From: Clostridia bacterium
Lineage (GTDB): Bacteria > Bacillota > Dehalobacteriia > UBA4068
DNA: 16,843 nucleotides
NCBI GenBank assembly: GCA_012515255.1
Contig: JAAYYR010000042.1
Location: 1-16,843 of the forward strand
Reading direction: 5' to 3'
Numbering within the stretch: the stretch's first letter is position 1; each line of letters opens with the position of its first letter. Below the pieces are notes generated by a model. It worked only from the letters and a program-made list of their open reading frames with translations. It was not told where the DNA came from and did not search any database. Below are positions 7,791 through 14,058 of the stretch, one piece after another. A program made the translations under genes and the position numbers.

Positions 7791-8921
7791 TCAGAGCAGC
7801 GCGCCGATAAAGCATTGCCAGGCGTTCATGATCACCATGCCGAATGTATAACGCTCAACGACCTGTTTCGGATATAAAGCCGTCTGAATCTTATGCCCCT
7901 GATCGTCGCTAAAGCTAACGCTGCCGATGGCTGTTTGCGGATCGAGCGGCGCCGTAAGCGCTGACGGCAATTCAGGCTTGAGATCAGCGCTGTACTTGGA
8001 GCCATTGGGTACGGCGATGATGATATTTTGCGCCAGCACGGCATCTACCTCGCGTAGTTCGCCCTGGTTAACCTTGACCTTGGCCAAAGTTTTGCCGGCC
8101 TCGCCCACCAGCAGCGGCTGAAAATTCTCGAAGCCATAATTCATCAACTGCGCCATCGTCTCATAATGCGTCTGGTCGGGGCAGTTTAGGACCACGCCGA
8201 TCAAGCGCATGCCCTCGCGGCTGGCCGATGCGACCAGGCAATTGCCGGCCGGCTCGGTATAGCCGGTTTTGACGCCGTCCGCGCCCGGATAATAATCAAG
8301 AAACTGATTATGATTATACAGCACCCGGTCATAGCCGTTGCCGCTCCAAGGCAGCGTCCAGGAGCGGGTATTGATCAGCTCATTGAAAAAAGGTATGGTC
8401 AGCGCCTGTTTGGTGATCATCGCTAAATCATAGGCGCTCGCCAGATGGTCTTCCGCGTTCAAGCCATGCGCATTACGCCAATGACTTTCTGTAAGTCCCA
8501 GCTCGGCGGTGCGCTGATTCATCTTTTCCACAAAATCCTCTTCCGAGCCGCATACGGCGATAGCGATGGCCTGCGCCGCGTCATTGGCGGAGCGCAGCAT
8601 CAGCGCATAAAGCAGATCACGCAGGCTATGCGTTTCGCCCGGCTCAAGATAGATGCCGGATTCGCCGACATTGACAAAATCATCAGGCAATGTGACGCTG
8701 GAATCCAAATCAAGGCCGGATTCCAAGGCCAGCATGGCTGTAAGTATCTTTGTCGTAGAGGCGGGCGGCAGCGCCTCATGGCTGTTCTGCTCAAAAAGCA
8801 GGCGGCCGGTCGTCGCGTCAATGAGAACAGCCGCGGAGGCGTTCAAAGTAAGCGCCGAGGCGGCGGGCGAGCCGATAAGCAGCGCCAGCAGTATCAGAAG
8901 CAAGACAATAAATTTTTTCAC
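7791..8921 (-). CDS. dacB: D-alanyl-D-alanine carboxypeptidase, sporulation DacB/DacF type (low-molecular-weight PBP)
   Basis: This 376-residue penicillin-binding protein trims the terminal D-Ala from peptidoglycan stem peptides. A signal peptide (MKK, then a Leu-rich core at 5-16) ends near ASA at 22-24. The three active-site motifs are all present: STTK (Ser55 nucleophile, Lys58), SAN (111-113) and KTG (218-220). A ~120-residue beta-rich C-terminal domain and a hydrophobic last ~20 residues follow, which may hold it on the membrane. The start is GTG with a GGGGAG site 5 nt upstream; no ATG fits as well. Its place directly before spmA and spmB matches the B. subtilis dacB-spmA-spmB operon, so the cortex enzyme PBP5* (DacB) is the best identity, though DacF is similar. 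A terminator upstream (8968-9002) implies its own promoter, which was not recognised. Confidence 0.93.
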   Translation of the reverse strand: MKKFIVLLLILLALLIGSPAASALTLNASAAVLIDATTGRLLFEQNSHEALPPASTTKILTAMLALESGLDLDSSVTLPDDFVNVGESGIYLEPGETHSLRDLLYALMLRSANDAAQAIAIAVCGSEEDFVEKMNQRTAELGLTESHWRNAHGLNAEDHLASAYDLAMITKQALTIPFFNELINTRSWTLPWSGNGYDRVLYNHNQFLDYYPGADGVKTGYTEPAGNCLVASASREGMRLIGVVLNCPDQTHYETMAQLMNYGFENFQPLLVGEAGKTLAKVKVNQGELREVDAVLAQNIIIAVPNGSKYSADLKPELPSALTAPLDPQTAIGSVSFSDDQGHKIQTALYPKQVVERYTFGMVIMNAWQCFIGALL

Positions 8922-8967
8922 CGGTTCTCCCCTTCCCTAAATTGCTCGGATATTAGTTCACTGCCAA

Positions 8968-9002
8968 CAAAAAATAATCCTTCCCAAAAGGATTATTTTT
9001 TG
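8968..9002 (-). terminator. Strong bidirectional intrinsic terminator after ytfJ
   Basis: A perfect 14-bp inverted repeat (arms 8968-8981 and 8989-9002) has a 7-nt loop. One arm starts with a C and six A residues and the other ends with six T residues and a G, so either strand gives a hairpin ending in a U-run. On the minus strand it lies 37 nt after the ytfJ stop and separates ytfI-ytfJ from dacB-spmA-spmB. Confidence 0.9.
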
Positions 9003-9038
9003 TTTAAGATTAACCGGATGAATGGGTCCGTATTAATT

Positions 9039-9416
9039 TTAGCTGTCCCCGCCCTCTTTTTTGAACAAGTTTTGCATTTGCTCTGCGATAATCGGCACCG
9101 CCTCGATCGCCTTATCAAGCGGTGTCGAGCCGCAAACCGGAATCAGCCGTACCTGCTCCTTGGCAATGACCAGAAACCCCACCGGCTGCAGGCTGATGCC
9201 AGCGCCGCTGCCGCCGATAAAGGGCATATTATCTTTATATTTACCGTATTCGCCGCCGCCCGCCACAAAACCGCAATACACCTTGGATACCGGGATCACA
9301 GTGACGCCGTCATTGCTTTCGATGATATCGCCGATGATCGTATTAGCGTCTACCATTTCGCGCAGGCTCTTCATCGCCGTATCCATCAAACCCTCGATCT
9401 CATGCTCTCCAGACAT
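9039..9416 (-). CDS. ytfJ: Sporulation protein YtfJ / GerW family
   Basis: This 125-residue protein of the Spore_YtfJ (GerW) family has the expected order: MSGEHEIEGLMDTAMKSLRE (1-20), IIGDII (27-32), the glycine-rich VAGGGEYG (51-58) and GGSGAGIS (68-75), then QPVGFLVI (77-84). In B. subtilis GerW is a forespore-made protein needed for normal germination with some nutrients. The frame opens further upstream, but the start at 9416 is chosen because a GGAGG site (9428-9424) is 7 nt before it and the family begins there. It overlaps the end of the DUF2953-like gene by 17 nt and ends before a strong terminator. Confidence 0.93.
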   Translation of the reverse strand: MSGEHEIEGLMDTAMKSLREMVDANTIIGDIIESNDGVTVIPVSKVYCGFVAGGGEYGKYKDNMPFIGGSGAGISLQPVGFLVIAKEQVRLIPVCGSTPLDKAIEAVPIIAEQMQNLFKKEGGDS

Positions 9417-9795
9417 GCTGTTCCCTCCGTAAACGCCGCCACCGACGGCGCAGACTTTTAAGCATAATATCACACAGGCTAAAAGATATTATGCATTCGC
9501 CGTCAAAATGGCGGCTGCCGGGACGCAGGAATAAAAAATCAAACCACAGCTTGCGCAGACGCAAATTGCGCGCCAAACGCCACAGGCGGCGCAGTTTCTT
9601 GATTCCGCCGCCCCGCCGCCCCCGGGAACCAAGGCGCATTAATTGCCTGACCGGCAAGGGCTGCGGCGGCGCATAGCCGGCAAATACCCGCGGCAGCCAA
9701 TACAGCCGCAACCTGCCCTCCTCAGCCCTCAAGCATAAAGTCAGGGGATAAAAAAATATTAACGCCAGAATATAGATTGTGACGATCCAGGCCAA
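9400..9795 (-). CDS. Short YtfI-like (DUF2953) protein
   Basis: This 131-residue protein has one N-terminal membrane helix (about 3-21), an Arg-rich middle (50-80), the LWFDFLFLRPGSRHF stretch (83-97) and a beta-type CIISFSLCDIMLKSL region (about 101-115). The last part resembles the C-terminal end of DUF2953 proteins, and the gene sits just before ytfJ as ytfI does in Bacillus. DUF2953 proteins usually have about 200-230 residues, so this copy is much shorter and may have lost its central part. The start is a TTG at 9795, since an in-frame stop lies a few codons upstream and no ATG or GTG is near; GGCGG 5 nt before it is a weak site. Its 3' end overlaps ytfJ by 17 nt. Function is unknown and the family call is tentative. 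Confidence 0.55.
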   Translation of the reverse strand: MAWIVTIYILALIFFYPLTLCLRAEEGRLRLYWLPRVFAGYAPPQPLPVRQLMRLGSRGRRGGGIKKLRRLWRLARNLRLRKLWFDFLFLRPGSRHFDGECIISFSLCDIMLKSLRRRWRRLRREQHVWRA

Positions 9796-10284
9796 AATAA
9801 CCGCCCCTTTTGCTTAATCCTCCCTACTACCCCCTTATTCTGCCAAGAAAGCCGGCTCTTATGCGCGGCGTATGCGCCAGCCGGAATCAAACTATTCAGC
9901 AAGCTATTTTGCCTGCCATCCGGCTCAGCAGCCAAAAGGCCCCCAGCCTTTGGCAGCGGCTATGCAAGCGCCGCCAAGCAATTTTACTTGACGGTTGGCT
10001 AAGCTATCGAGAAGTCCCCTGCCCCCTTTAGCCCGCCGGCATAGGCCGCCCCCTAAACGCGGTAATCATGCCCCTCCGGCTGTCTGCGCCGCCAAAGCGC
10101 CCAGGGATGCGCGGTACGCCGCAACCTCTGTCCGCAGCGGTAGCCGCGCCAAGCGCTGCATTGGCCTCTAGCCGTCCCCGCCTCGCCGCCGGCGAGATAA
10201 ACAGCGCGCTGATTAGACGGCGCGCTGCCGTTGCCCGTCAAGCCGGCAGGCCCGCGCGCTGAATTACGTCTCCGCGGATCTGAA
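9796..10284. other. Unassigned 489-nt region rich in inverted repeats
   Basis: No convincing gene was found on either strand between the lysS terminator and the ytfI-like gene. Short open frames exist (for example minus 10241-10053) but lack good start sites and family motifs. Several inverted repeats are present: 9931-9940 with 9946-9954 (nine pairs, one bulge, 5-nt loop); GGCTAA 9997-10002 with TTAGCC 10028-10033; CTCGCCG 10182-10188 with CGGCGAG 10190-10196; and CAGCGCGC 10202-10209 with GCGCGCTG 10220-10227 (8 bp, 10-nt loop). It could be a structured RNA, a long leader of ytfI-ytfJ, or a decayed gene. Common RNAs considered (RNase P, tmRNA, SRP, T-box, cobalamin and TPP riboswitches) were not recognised. 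ScpA and ScpB, often found at this place in Clostridia, are absent. Confidence 0.6.
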
Positions 10285-10314
10285 AAAGCCGCCCGCGTAT
10301 TGGCGGGCGGCTTT
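10285..10314 (-). terminator. Intrinsic terminator of greA-lysS
   Basis: A perfect 12-bp stem (10285-10296 with 10303-10314), with core GCCGCCCGC, has a 6-nt loop. On the minus strand it runs into five T residues (10287-10283). It starts 32 nt after the lysS stop. Confidence 0.92.
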
Positions 10315-10345
10315 GTGCTTTGCCTGATCTGTTATAGCGGCCAGT

Positions 10346-11812
10346 CTAGTCCCGGCTGCGCAGGGTGGGGAATAAGATTACGTCGCGGATCGAGGGCGAG
10401 TCAGTGAGGAACATCACCAGGCGGTCGATGCCGATGCCCAGGCCGCCGGTGGGCGGCATGCCGTATTCCAGGGCGCGCAGGAAATCCTCGTCCAGCTCAT
10501 TTGCTTCCTCATCGCCTATGGCGCGCAGCTCCATCTGCCGCTCAAAGCGCCCGCGCTGGTCAAGCGGGTCATTTAGCTCGGAGTAGGCATTACATAGCTC
10601 GCGGCCAAAAATATAGCCCTCAAAGCGGTACACCAGATTGGGGTCGTCATGCTTACGCTTGACAAGCGGTGAGATCTCGATCGGGTAATCAAGGATGAAT
10701 ACCGGCTGGATCAGCATTTCCTCGACCTTTTCTTCAAAGAAAAGATTGATGATGTTGCCCCGCTCCTCATCATCGGCCACATCCAGACCGGCGGCTTTGG
10801 CCGCGGCCCGCGCCTGCTCATCCGTTGTCACGGTGGCGAAATCAACGCCGGCGTACTCGCGGATGGCGTCGAACATGGTCAAACGCCGCCACGGCGCTTT
10901 GAGGCTTATCTCCCGGCCCTGATAATTGATCGTATCCGTACCAAGGACCTCCAAAGACACGGCCTCGACCATCTGCTCAGTCAGCTCCATCATGCCCTGA
11001 TAATCGCTGTAAGCCTGATATAGCTCGAGCATGGTGAATTCCGGATTATGCTTGATCGAGATGCCCTCATTGCGGAATACCCGGCCGATCTCATAAACGC
11101 GTTCCATGCCGCCGACGATCAATCTTTTGAGATGAAGTTCCAGGGCGATACGCATATATAAATCCATATCCAGCGTATTATGATGTGTGACGAAGGGGCG
11201 CGCCGCCGCGCCGCCGGCTATCGTATGCAAAACCGGAGTTTCCACCTCGAGAAAACCACGCTCGTCCAGCCAGTTGCGGATGGCGCGGATGATGCGGCTG
11301 CGGGCGGTGAATACCTTTTTCACCTCCGGGTTAACGATCAAATCGACATATCTTTGCCTATAGCGTAATTCCACATCCTTGAGGCCATGAAATTTTTCCG
11401 GTAGCGGGCGCAGGCCCTTGGTGAGAAAAGTCAATTTTTTGGCCTTGATCGAAATCTCGCCGCGATTTGTGCGGAAAATCTCGCCCTCAACGCCGACGAT
11501 ATCGCCGATATCCCATAGGCCGTACTGCGCATACGCAGCCTCGCCCACCTCATCGAGCCTGATATAAATCTGGATTTGGCCGTCATTATCGGCCAGTACG
11601 ACGAAGCCGGCTTTGCCATGGCCGCGAATCGCCATCACCCGTCCGGCAACGCGGGCTGTTTGGCCCTCCAGCCGGTCAAAATCCTTAAGGATCGCCGCGG
11701 AGCGATGCGTCCACTCGAAACGCTGGCCAAAGGGATCGACGCCTGCTTTTCTCAGCTCGGCCAGCTTATTGATACGCACTTGCATCTGATCATTGATTTC
11801 AATATCTGTCAT
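10346..11812 (-). CDS. lysS: Lysyl-tRNA synthetase, class II
   Basis: This 488-residue cytoplasmic enzyme charges tRNA-Lys with lysine using ATP. The N-terminal OB-fold anticodon domain (about 52-130) includes VAGRVMAIRGHGKAGF (55-70). The catalytic core has motif 1 ending in GFLEVETPVL (186-195), motif 2 with FRNEGISIKHNPEFTMLE (246-263) and motif 3 with GGLGIGIDRLVMFL near residues 457-470. Length and motif order are normal for bacterial LysS. The ATG has an AAGGA site about 7 nt upstream. It lies 38 nt after greA with no terminator between, so both should come from the greA promoter. The greA-lysS pair is common in Bacillota. Confidence 0.98.
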   Translation of the reverse strand: MTDIEINDQMQVRINKLAELRKAGVDPFGQRFEWTHRSAAILKDFDRLEGQTARVAGRVMAIRGHGKAGFVVLADNDGQIQIYIRLDEVGEAAYAQYGLWDIGDIVGVEGEIFRTNRGEISIKAKKLTFLTKGLRPLPEKFHGLKDVELRYRQRYVDLIVNPEVKKVFTARSRIIRAIRNWLDERGFLEVETPVLHTIAGGAAARPFVTHHNTLDMDLYMRIALELHLKRLIVGGMERVYEIGRVFRNEGISIKHNPEFTMLELYQAYSDYQGMMELTEQMVEAVSLEVLGTDTINYQGREISLKAPWRRLTMFDAIREYAGVDFATVTTDEQARAAAKAAGLDVADDEERGNIINLFFEEKVEEMLIQPVFILDYPIEISPLVKRKHDDPNLVYRFEGYIFGRELCNAYSELNDPLDQRGRFERQMELRAIGDEEANELDEDFLRALEYGMPPTGGLGIGIDRLVMFLTDSPSIRDVILFPTLRSRD

Positions 11813-11850
11813 TGATACTTCCTTATCTCTTTATTATTGGTAAAGCGCGC

Positions 11851-12327
11851 TTACTTGGAAATGCTGACGATTTTGAGCTTGATGATGCCCGCCGGCACGA
11901 TTACTTCCACCACATTGCCTACGGTATGGCCGAGCATGGCCTTGCCAACCGGACTCTCATTGGAAATTTTACCCTCAAAGGGCTTGGCCTCCACCGAGCC
12001 GACGATCTGGAACTCCAGCTTTTCCTCGGTATCGACATTGATTGCCATCACATAGGCGTACTCGGAAATAATATCGACATTAACGTCATTGGCATCCACT
12101 ACGCGCACATTTTTTAGCTTCTTCTCATAGTTGAGTATTTGCCCTTCGATGAAGGCTTGTTCATTTTTGGCGTCCTCGTACTCGGAATTCTCGCTGATAT
12201 CGCCGAATTCAATGGCCTGTTTAATACGGGCGGCTACTTCCTTACGCCGCACAGTTTTCAGATGTTCAAGATCGCTTTCCATCTGTTTTAAGCCCTCCAG
12301 CGTCATCAGGACTTCTTTTTCGGCCAT
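11851..12327 (-). CDS. greA: Transcription elongation factor GreA
   Basis: This 158-residue protein, the standard GreA length, rescues backtracked RNA polymerase by stimulating cleavage of the nascent transcript. The N-terminal coiled coil (about 10-75) carries the tip motif FGDISENSEYEDAK (41-54), with acidic Asp43 and Glu46 for the active-site metal. The C-terminal FKBP-like domain includes SPVGKAMLGHTVGNVVEV (about 124-141). The ATG at 12327 has a GGTGG site 7 nt upstream. It is the first gene of the greA-lysS transcript, driven by a clear promoter at 12398-12370 with a leader of about 36 nt. A divergent unknown gene starts about 100 nt away on the other strand. Confidence 0.98.
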   Translation of the reverse strand: MAEKEVLMTLEGLKQMESDLEHLKTVRRKEVAARIKQAIEFGDISENSEYEDAKNEQAFIEGQILNYEKKLKNVRVVDANDVNVDIISEYAYVMAINVDTEEKLEFQIVGSVEAKPFEGKISNESPVGKAMLGHTVGNVVEVIVPAGIIKLKIVSISK

Positions 12328-12369
12328 ATATTTTCCACCCTTCCGCTAACAGTCTTTGATAGCTATATT

Positions 12370-12398
12370 ATTTTATGCTTAATCACTTTCTTTGTCAA
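12370..12398 (-). promoter_or_regulatory. Sigma-A promoter of greA-lysS
   Basis: TTGACA (12398-12393, a full match) and TAAAAT (12375-12370, five of six) are 17 nt apart on the minus strand. Transcription should begin near 12363, giving a leader of about 36 nt before greA. The -35 box lies only 12 nt upstream of the ribosome binding site of the plus-strand gene, so the promoter overlaps that gene's 5' region. Confidence 0.85.
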
Positions 12399-12409
12399 GA
12401 CTAAGCCAC

Positions 12410-12415
12410 AAGGAG
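12410..12415 (+). promoter_or_regulatory. Ribosome binding site of the plus-strand gene
   Basis: AAGGAG lies 9 nt before a TTG at 12425. It supports that TTG over the more upstream TTG at 12392, which overlaps the greA -35 box and has no such site. Confidence 0.55.
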
Positions 12416-12424
12416 CAACCGAAA

Positions 12425-13078
12425 TTGGAGACAATCGCCGCAATCAGCAAAAACAAAAAATGCCTGCCCTTTGATAAAGTGCGCCTCAGGGAAAAAGAAA
12501 TCGCCGTACTGCCCTTTGCCTGGGGGTTACGGCAAAACCGCGTCATCCGCCATATCGAAAACGCCGGCATCCGCGTCGCCGCCCTGGAGCAGCCGCTGAA
12601 AATCAAGCATCCCGACCGCCTGCCCTTCCTGATCACCCGCGGCTCGCTACTGCGGCTGGCCATGCTGCCGCGCTTGCTTGATCAACATATACCCGGCTGG
12701 CGCGAACAGGCCCTGAGCGTCAACTGCGATGATCTCTCCGGACTGCTGACCGCGCATATCCTGGCGCGGGAAACACGCTATCTGCGCTTGACCGGCGGGC
12801 AGGCCGCCGCAATCAGGCAGCTTTTCTTCCGCGAATACGGCTTCCTCAGCGACAGCGCGGAGCAGGCTATTTCCCTTAGCGAGCTGCTGCAGCCGGTGGC
12901 AATCAGCGCCGGGCAGCATACGCTGCCCCTGCCGCTTGCAGAAGCGCTGCTGCTGACCATATCCAGACAAGCCCCCAGCGTCAGCCCGGCCTATCTTTTC
13001 CGCCTGGCGCGGCTTGCCGCTTATTACGGCTTTGAGCTGCCGCCATCCTCCACTGCGGCAGAGCCGTCGCGTAAATAG
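12425..13078 (+). CDS. Unrecognised protein, the only plus-strand gene in the window
   Basis: This 217-residue predicted soluble protein is one I do not recognise. From the TTG start, alternating strand-helix segments are visible: KEIAVLPF (24-31), GIRVAALE (48-55) and LPFLITRG (66-73), then LSVNCDDLSGLL (97-108), with RYLRLTGG (118-125) further on, a FFREYGF patch (134-140) and a hydrophobic Leu/Ala-rich end. The pattern suggests an alpha/beta Rossmann-like fold. No catalytic motif, membrane helix or signal peptide stands out. AAGGAG lies 9 nt before the TTG. It diverges from greA, and its own promoter would overlap the greA promoter; a weak candidate is TTCCGC (12341-12346) with TATATT (12364-12369). 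Its last 55 nt overlap the 3' end of dusB on the other strand. Coding is supported by the long open frame, the binding site and the fit into the gap. Confidence 0.7.
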   Translation: METIAAISKNKKCLPFDKVRLREKEIAVLPFAWGLRQNRVIRHIENAGIRVAALEQPLKIKHPDRLPFLITRGSLLRLAMLPRLLDQHIPGWREQALSVNCDDLSGLLTAHILARETRYLRLTGGQAAAIRQLFFREYGFLSDSAEQAISLSELLQPVAISAGQHTLPLPLAEALLLTISRQAPSVSPAYLFRLARLAAYYGFELPPSSTAAEPSRK

Positions 13079-14058
13079 GCGGCAAATAGCGCCTTAATTT
13101 GCGCATAGCCCGTCAGGGTATTGAGGCGGCGGCGCAAATCCGCCGAGCCGCGCAGGCCCTTGATATACCAGCCCAGATGATGGCGCAGCGACTGCACCGC
13201 CAGTTTTTCCGCAAGAGCGCGTACAGCCGCGCTATCCTCGCCCTCACGCCGGACAAGCCAATGCTCACTGCGTTGAATCTGCTCTTTGAGATGCGCCAAC
13301 GCCTGGGCGATAATGATTTGCGGCGCGGGGCGGCCCGGCGGCTGTTGCCCGGCGAGCGCCGCCCGGATATCAGCAAAGAGCCAGGGATTGCCGAGCATCC
13401 CCCGGCCGACCATCACGCCGTCGCAGCCGGTCTGCTCCAGCATAGCCAAAGCGTCCCCGGCCTGAAAAATATCGCCGTTGCCGATCAGCGGGATGGCCAC
13501 CGCCCGCTTGACTGCGGCGATCAACCGCCAATCGGCCCGACCCTGATAAAACTGCTCCCTGGTGCGGGCATGCAGCGCCAGCCAGGCGGCTCCTGCCTGC
13601 TCCATCCTTTGCGCGAATTCAACGGCGTTGACCCGGCCGCCATCCCAGCCGGCGCGCATCTTTACCGTCACCGGCAGGCCGGCGGTTGCGGCGGCTTTGA
13701 CAAGCCGCTCAGCCAGCTCCGGCTGGCGCAGCAGGGCCGAGCCCTCATTATTCTTCACAACCTTCGGCACCGGGCAGCCCATATTGATATCGATGTATTG
13801 CGCGCCCAGCTCCGCCACAATAGCCGCCGCCTCCGCCACATGCTCGGGTACGGCGCCAAAAAGCTGTACGAGGCGCGGCGCTTGCTCATCCGTGATATCC
13901 AGCAGCTCCAGTGTTTTCCTGTTCTGATACACCAGGGCCTGGGCGCTAACCATTTCCCCATAGGCGAGATCCGCGCCATGAGCGCGTACGATATCGCGGT
14001 AAACGCGGCTGGAGATGCCCGCCATCGGCGCTGCCGTCAAGCGATACTCAAAAGGCAT
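13024..14058 (-). CDS. dusB: tRNA-dihydrouridine synthase, DusB type
   Basis: This 344-residue flavoenzyme reduces uridine to dihydrouridine in tRNA with FMN and NADPH. It is a TIM barrel with the FMN loop APMAGIS (10-16), the NMGCPVPKVVKNNEGSALL block with catalytic Cys95 (92-110), KMRAGW (133-138), HARTREQFYQGRADW (163-177), GNGDI (193-197) and VGRGMLGNPW (217-226), followed by a helical tRNA-binding domain. The frame opens upstream, but the ATG at 14058 is chosen: GAGG is 6 nt before it and the family starts at MPFEYRLTAAPM. It begins 11 nt before yifB ends, so translation is coupled. The C-terminal tail overlaps the converging plus-strand gene by 55 nt, and no terminator was seen there. 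Confidence 0.96.
   Translation of the reverse strand: MPFEYRLTAAPMAGISSRVYRDIVRAHGADLAYGEMVSAQALVYQNRKTLELLDITDEQAPRLVQLFGAVPEHVAEAAAIVAELGAQYIDINMGCPVPKVVKNNEGSALLRQPELAERLVKAAATAGLPVTVKMRAGWDGGRVNAVEFAQRMEQAGAAWLALHARTREQFYQGRADWRLIAAVKRAVAIPLIGNGDIFQAGDALAMLEQTGCDGVMVGRGMLGNPWLFADIRAALAGQQPPGRPAPQIIIAQALAHLKEQIQRSEHWLVRREGEDSAAVRALAEKLAVQSLRHHLGWYIKGLRGSADLRRRLNTLTGYAQIKALFAAYLRDGSAAVEDGGSSKP

Noticed and set aside
8922..8967. Search for a sigma-E type promoter before dacB
   Set aside because: Only a TAATAT (8955-8950) was seen, without a matching -35 of either sigma-A or sigma-E type; not enough to call.
9901..9940. Faint likeness of the minus strand to the 3' end of a cobalamin riboswitch (GAGCCGG...GGCAGG)
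   Set aside because: The B12-box does not match over its conserved core, and the rest of the aptamer could not be found.
9810..10262. Short open frames on both strands in the gap (plus 9810-10031, plus 10068-10262, minus 10241-10053)
   Set aside because: Low-complexity Pro/Arg/Ala-rich products, no good ribosome binding site, no family motif, and they overlap inverted repeats.
12392..12424. Upstream TTG start (12392) for the plus-strand gene
   Set aside because: It lies in the greA -35 box, has no ribosome binding site, and a better site precedes the TTG at 12425.
12647..12970. Minus-strand open frame inside the plus-strand unknown gene
   Set aside because: It is shorter, has no recognised motif and no good start site; the plus-strand frame is longer and has an AAGGAG site.
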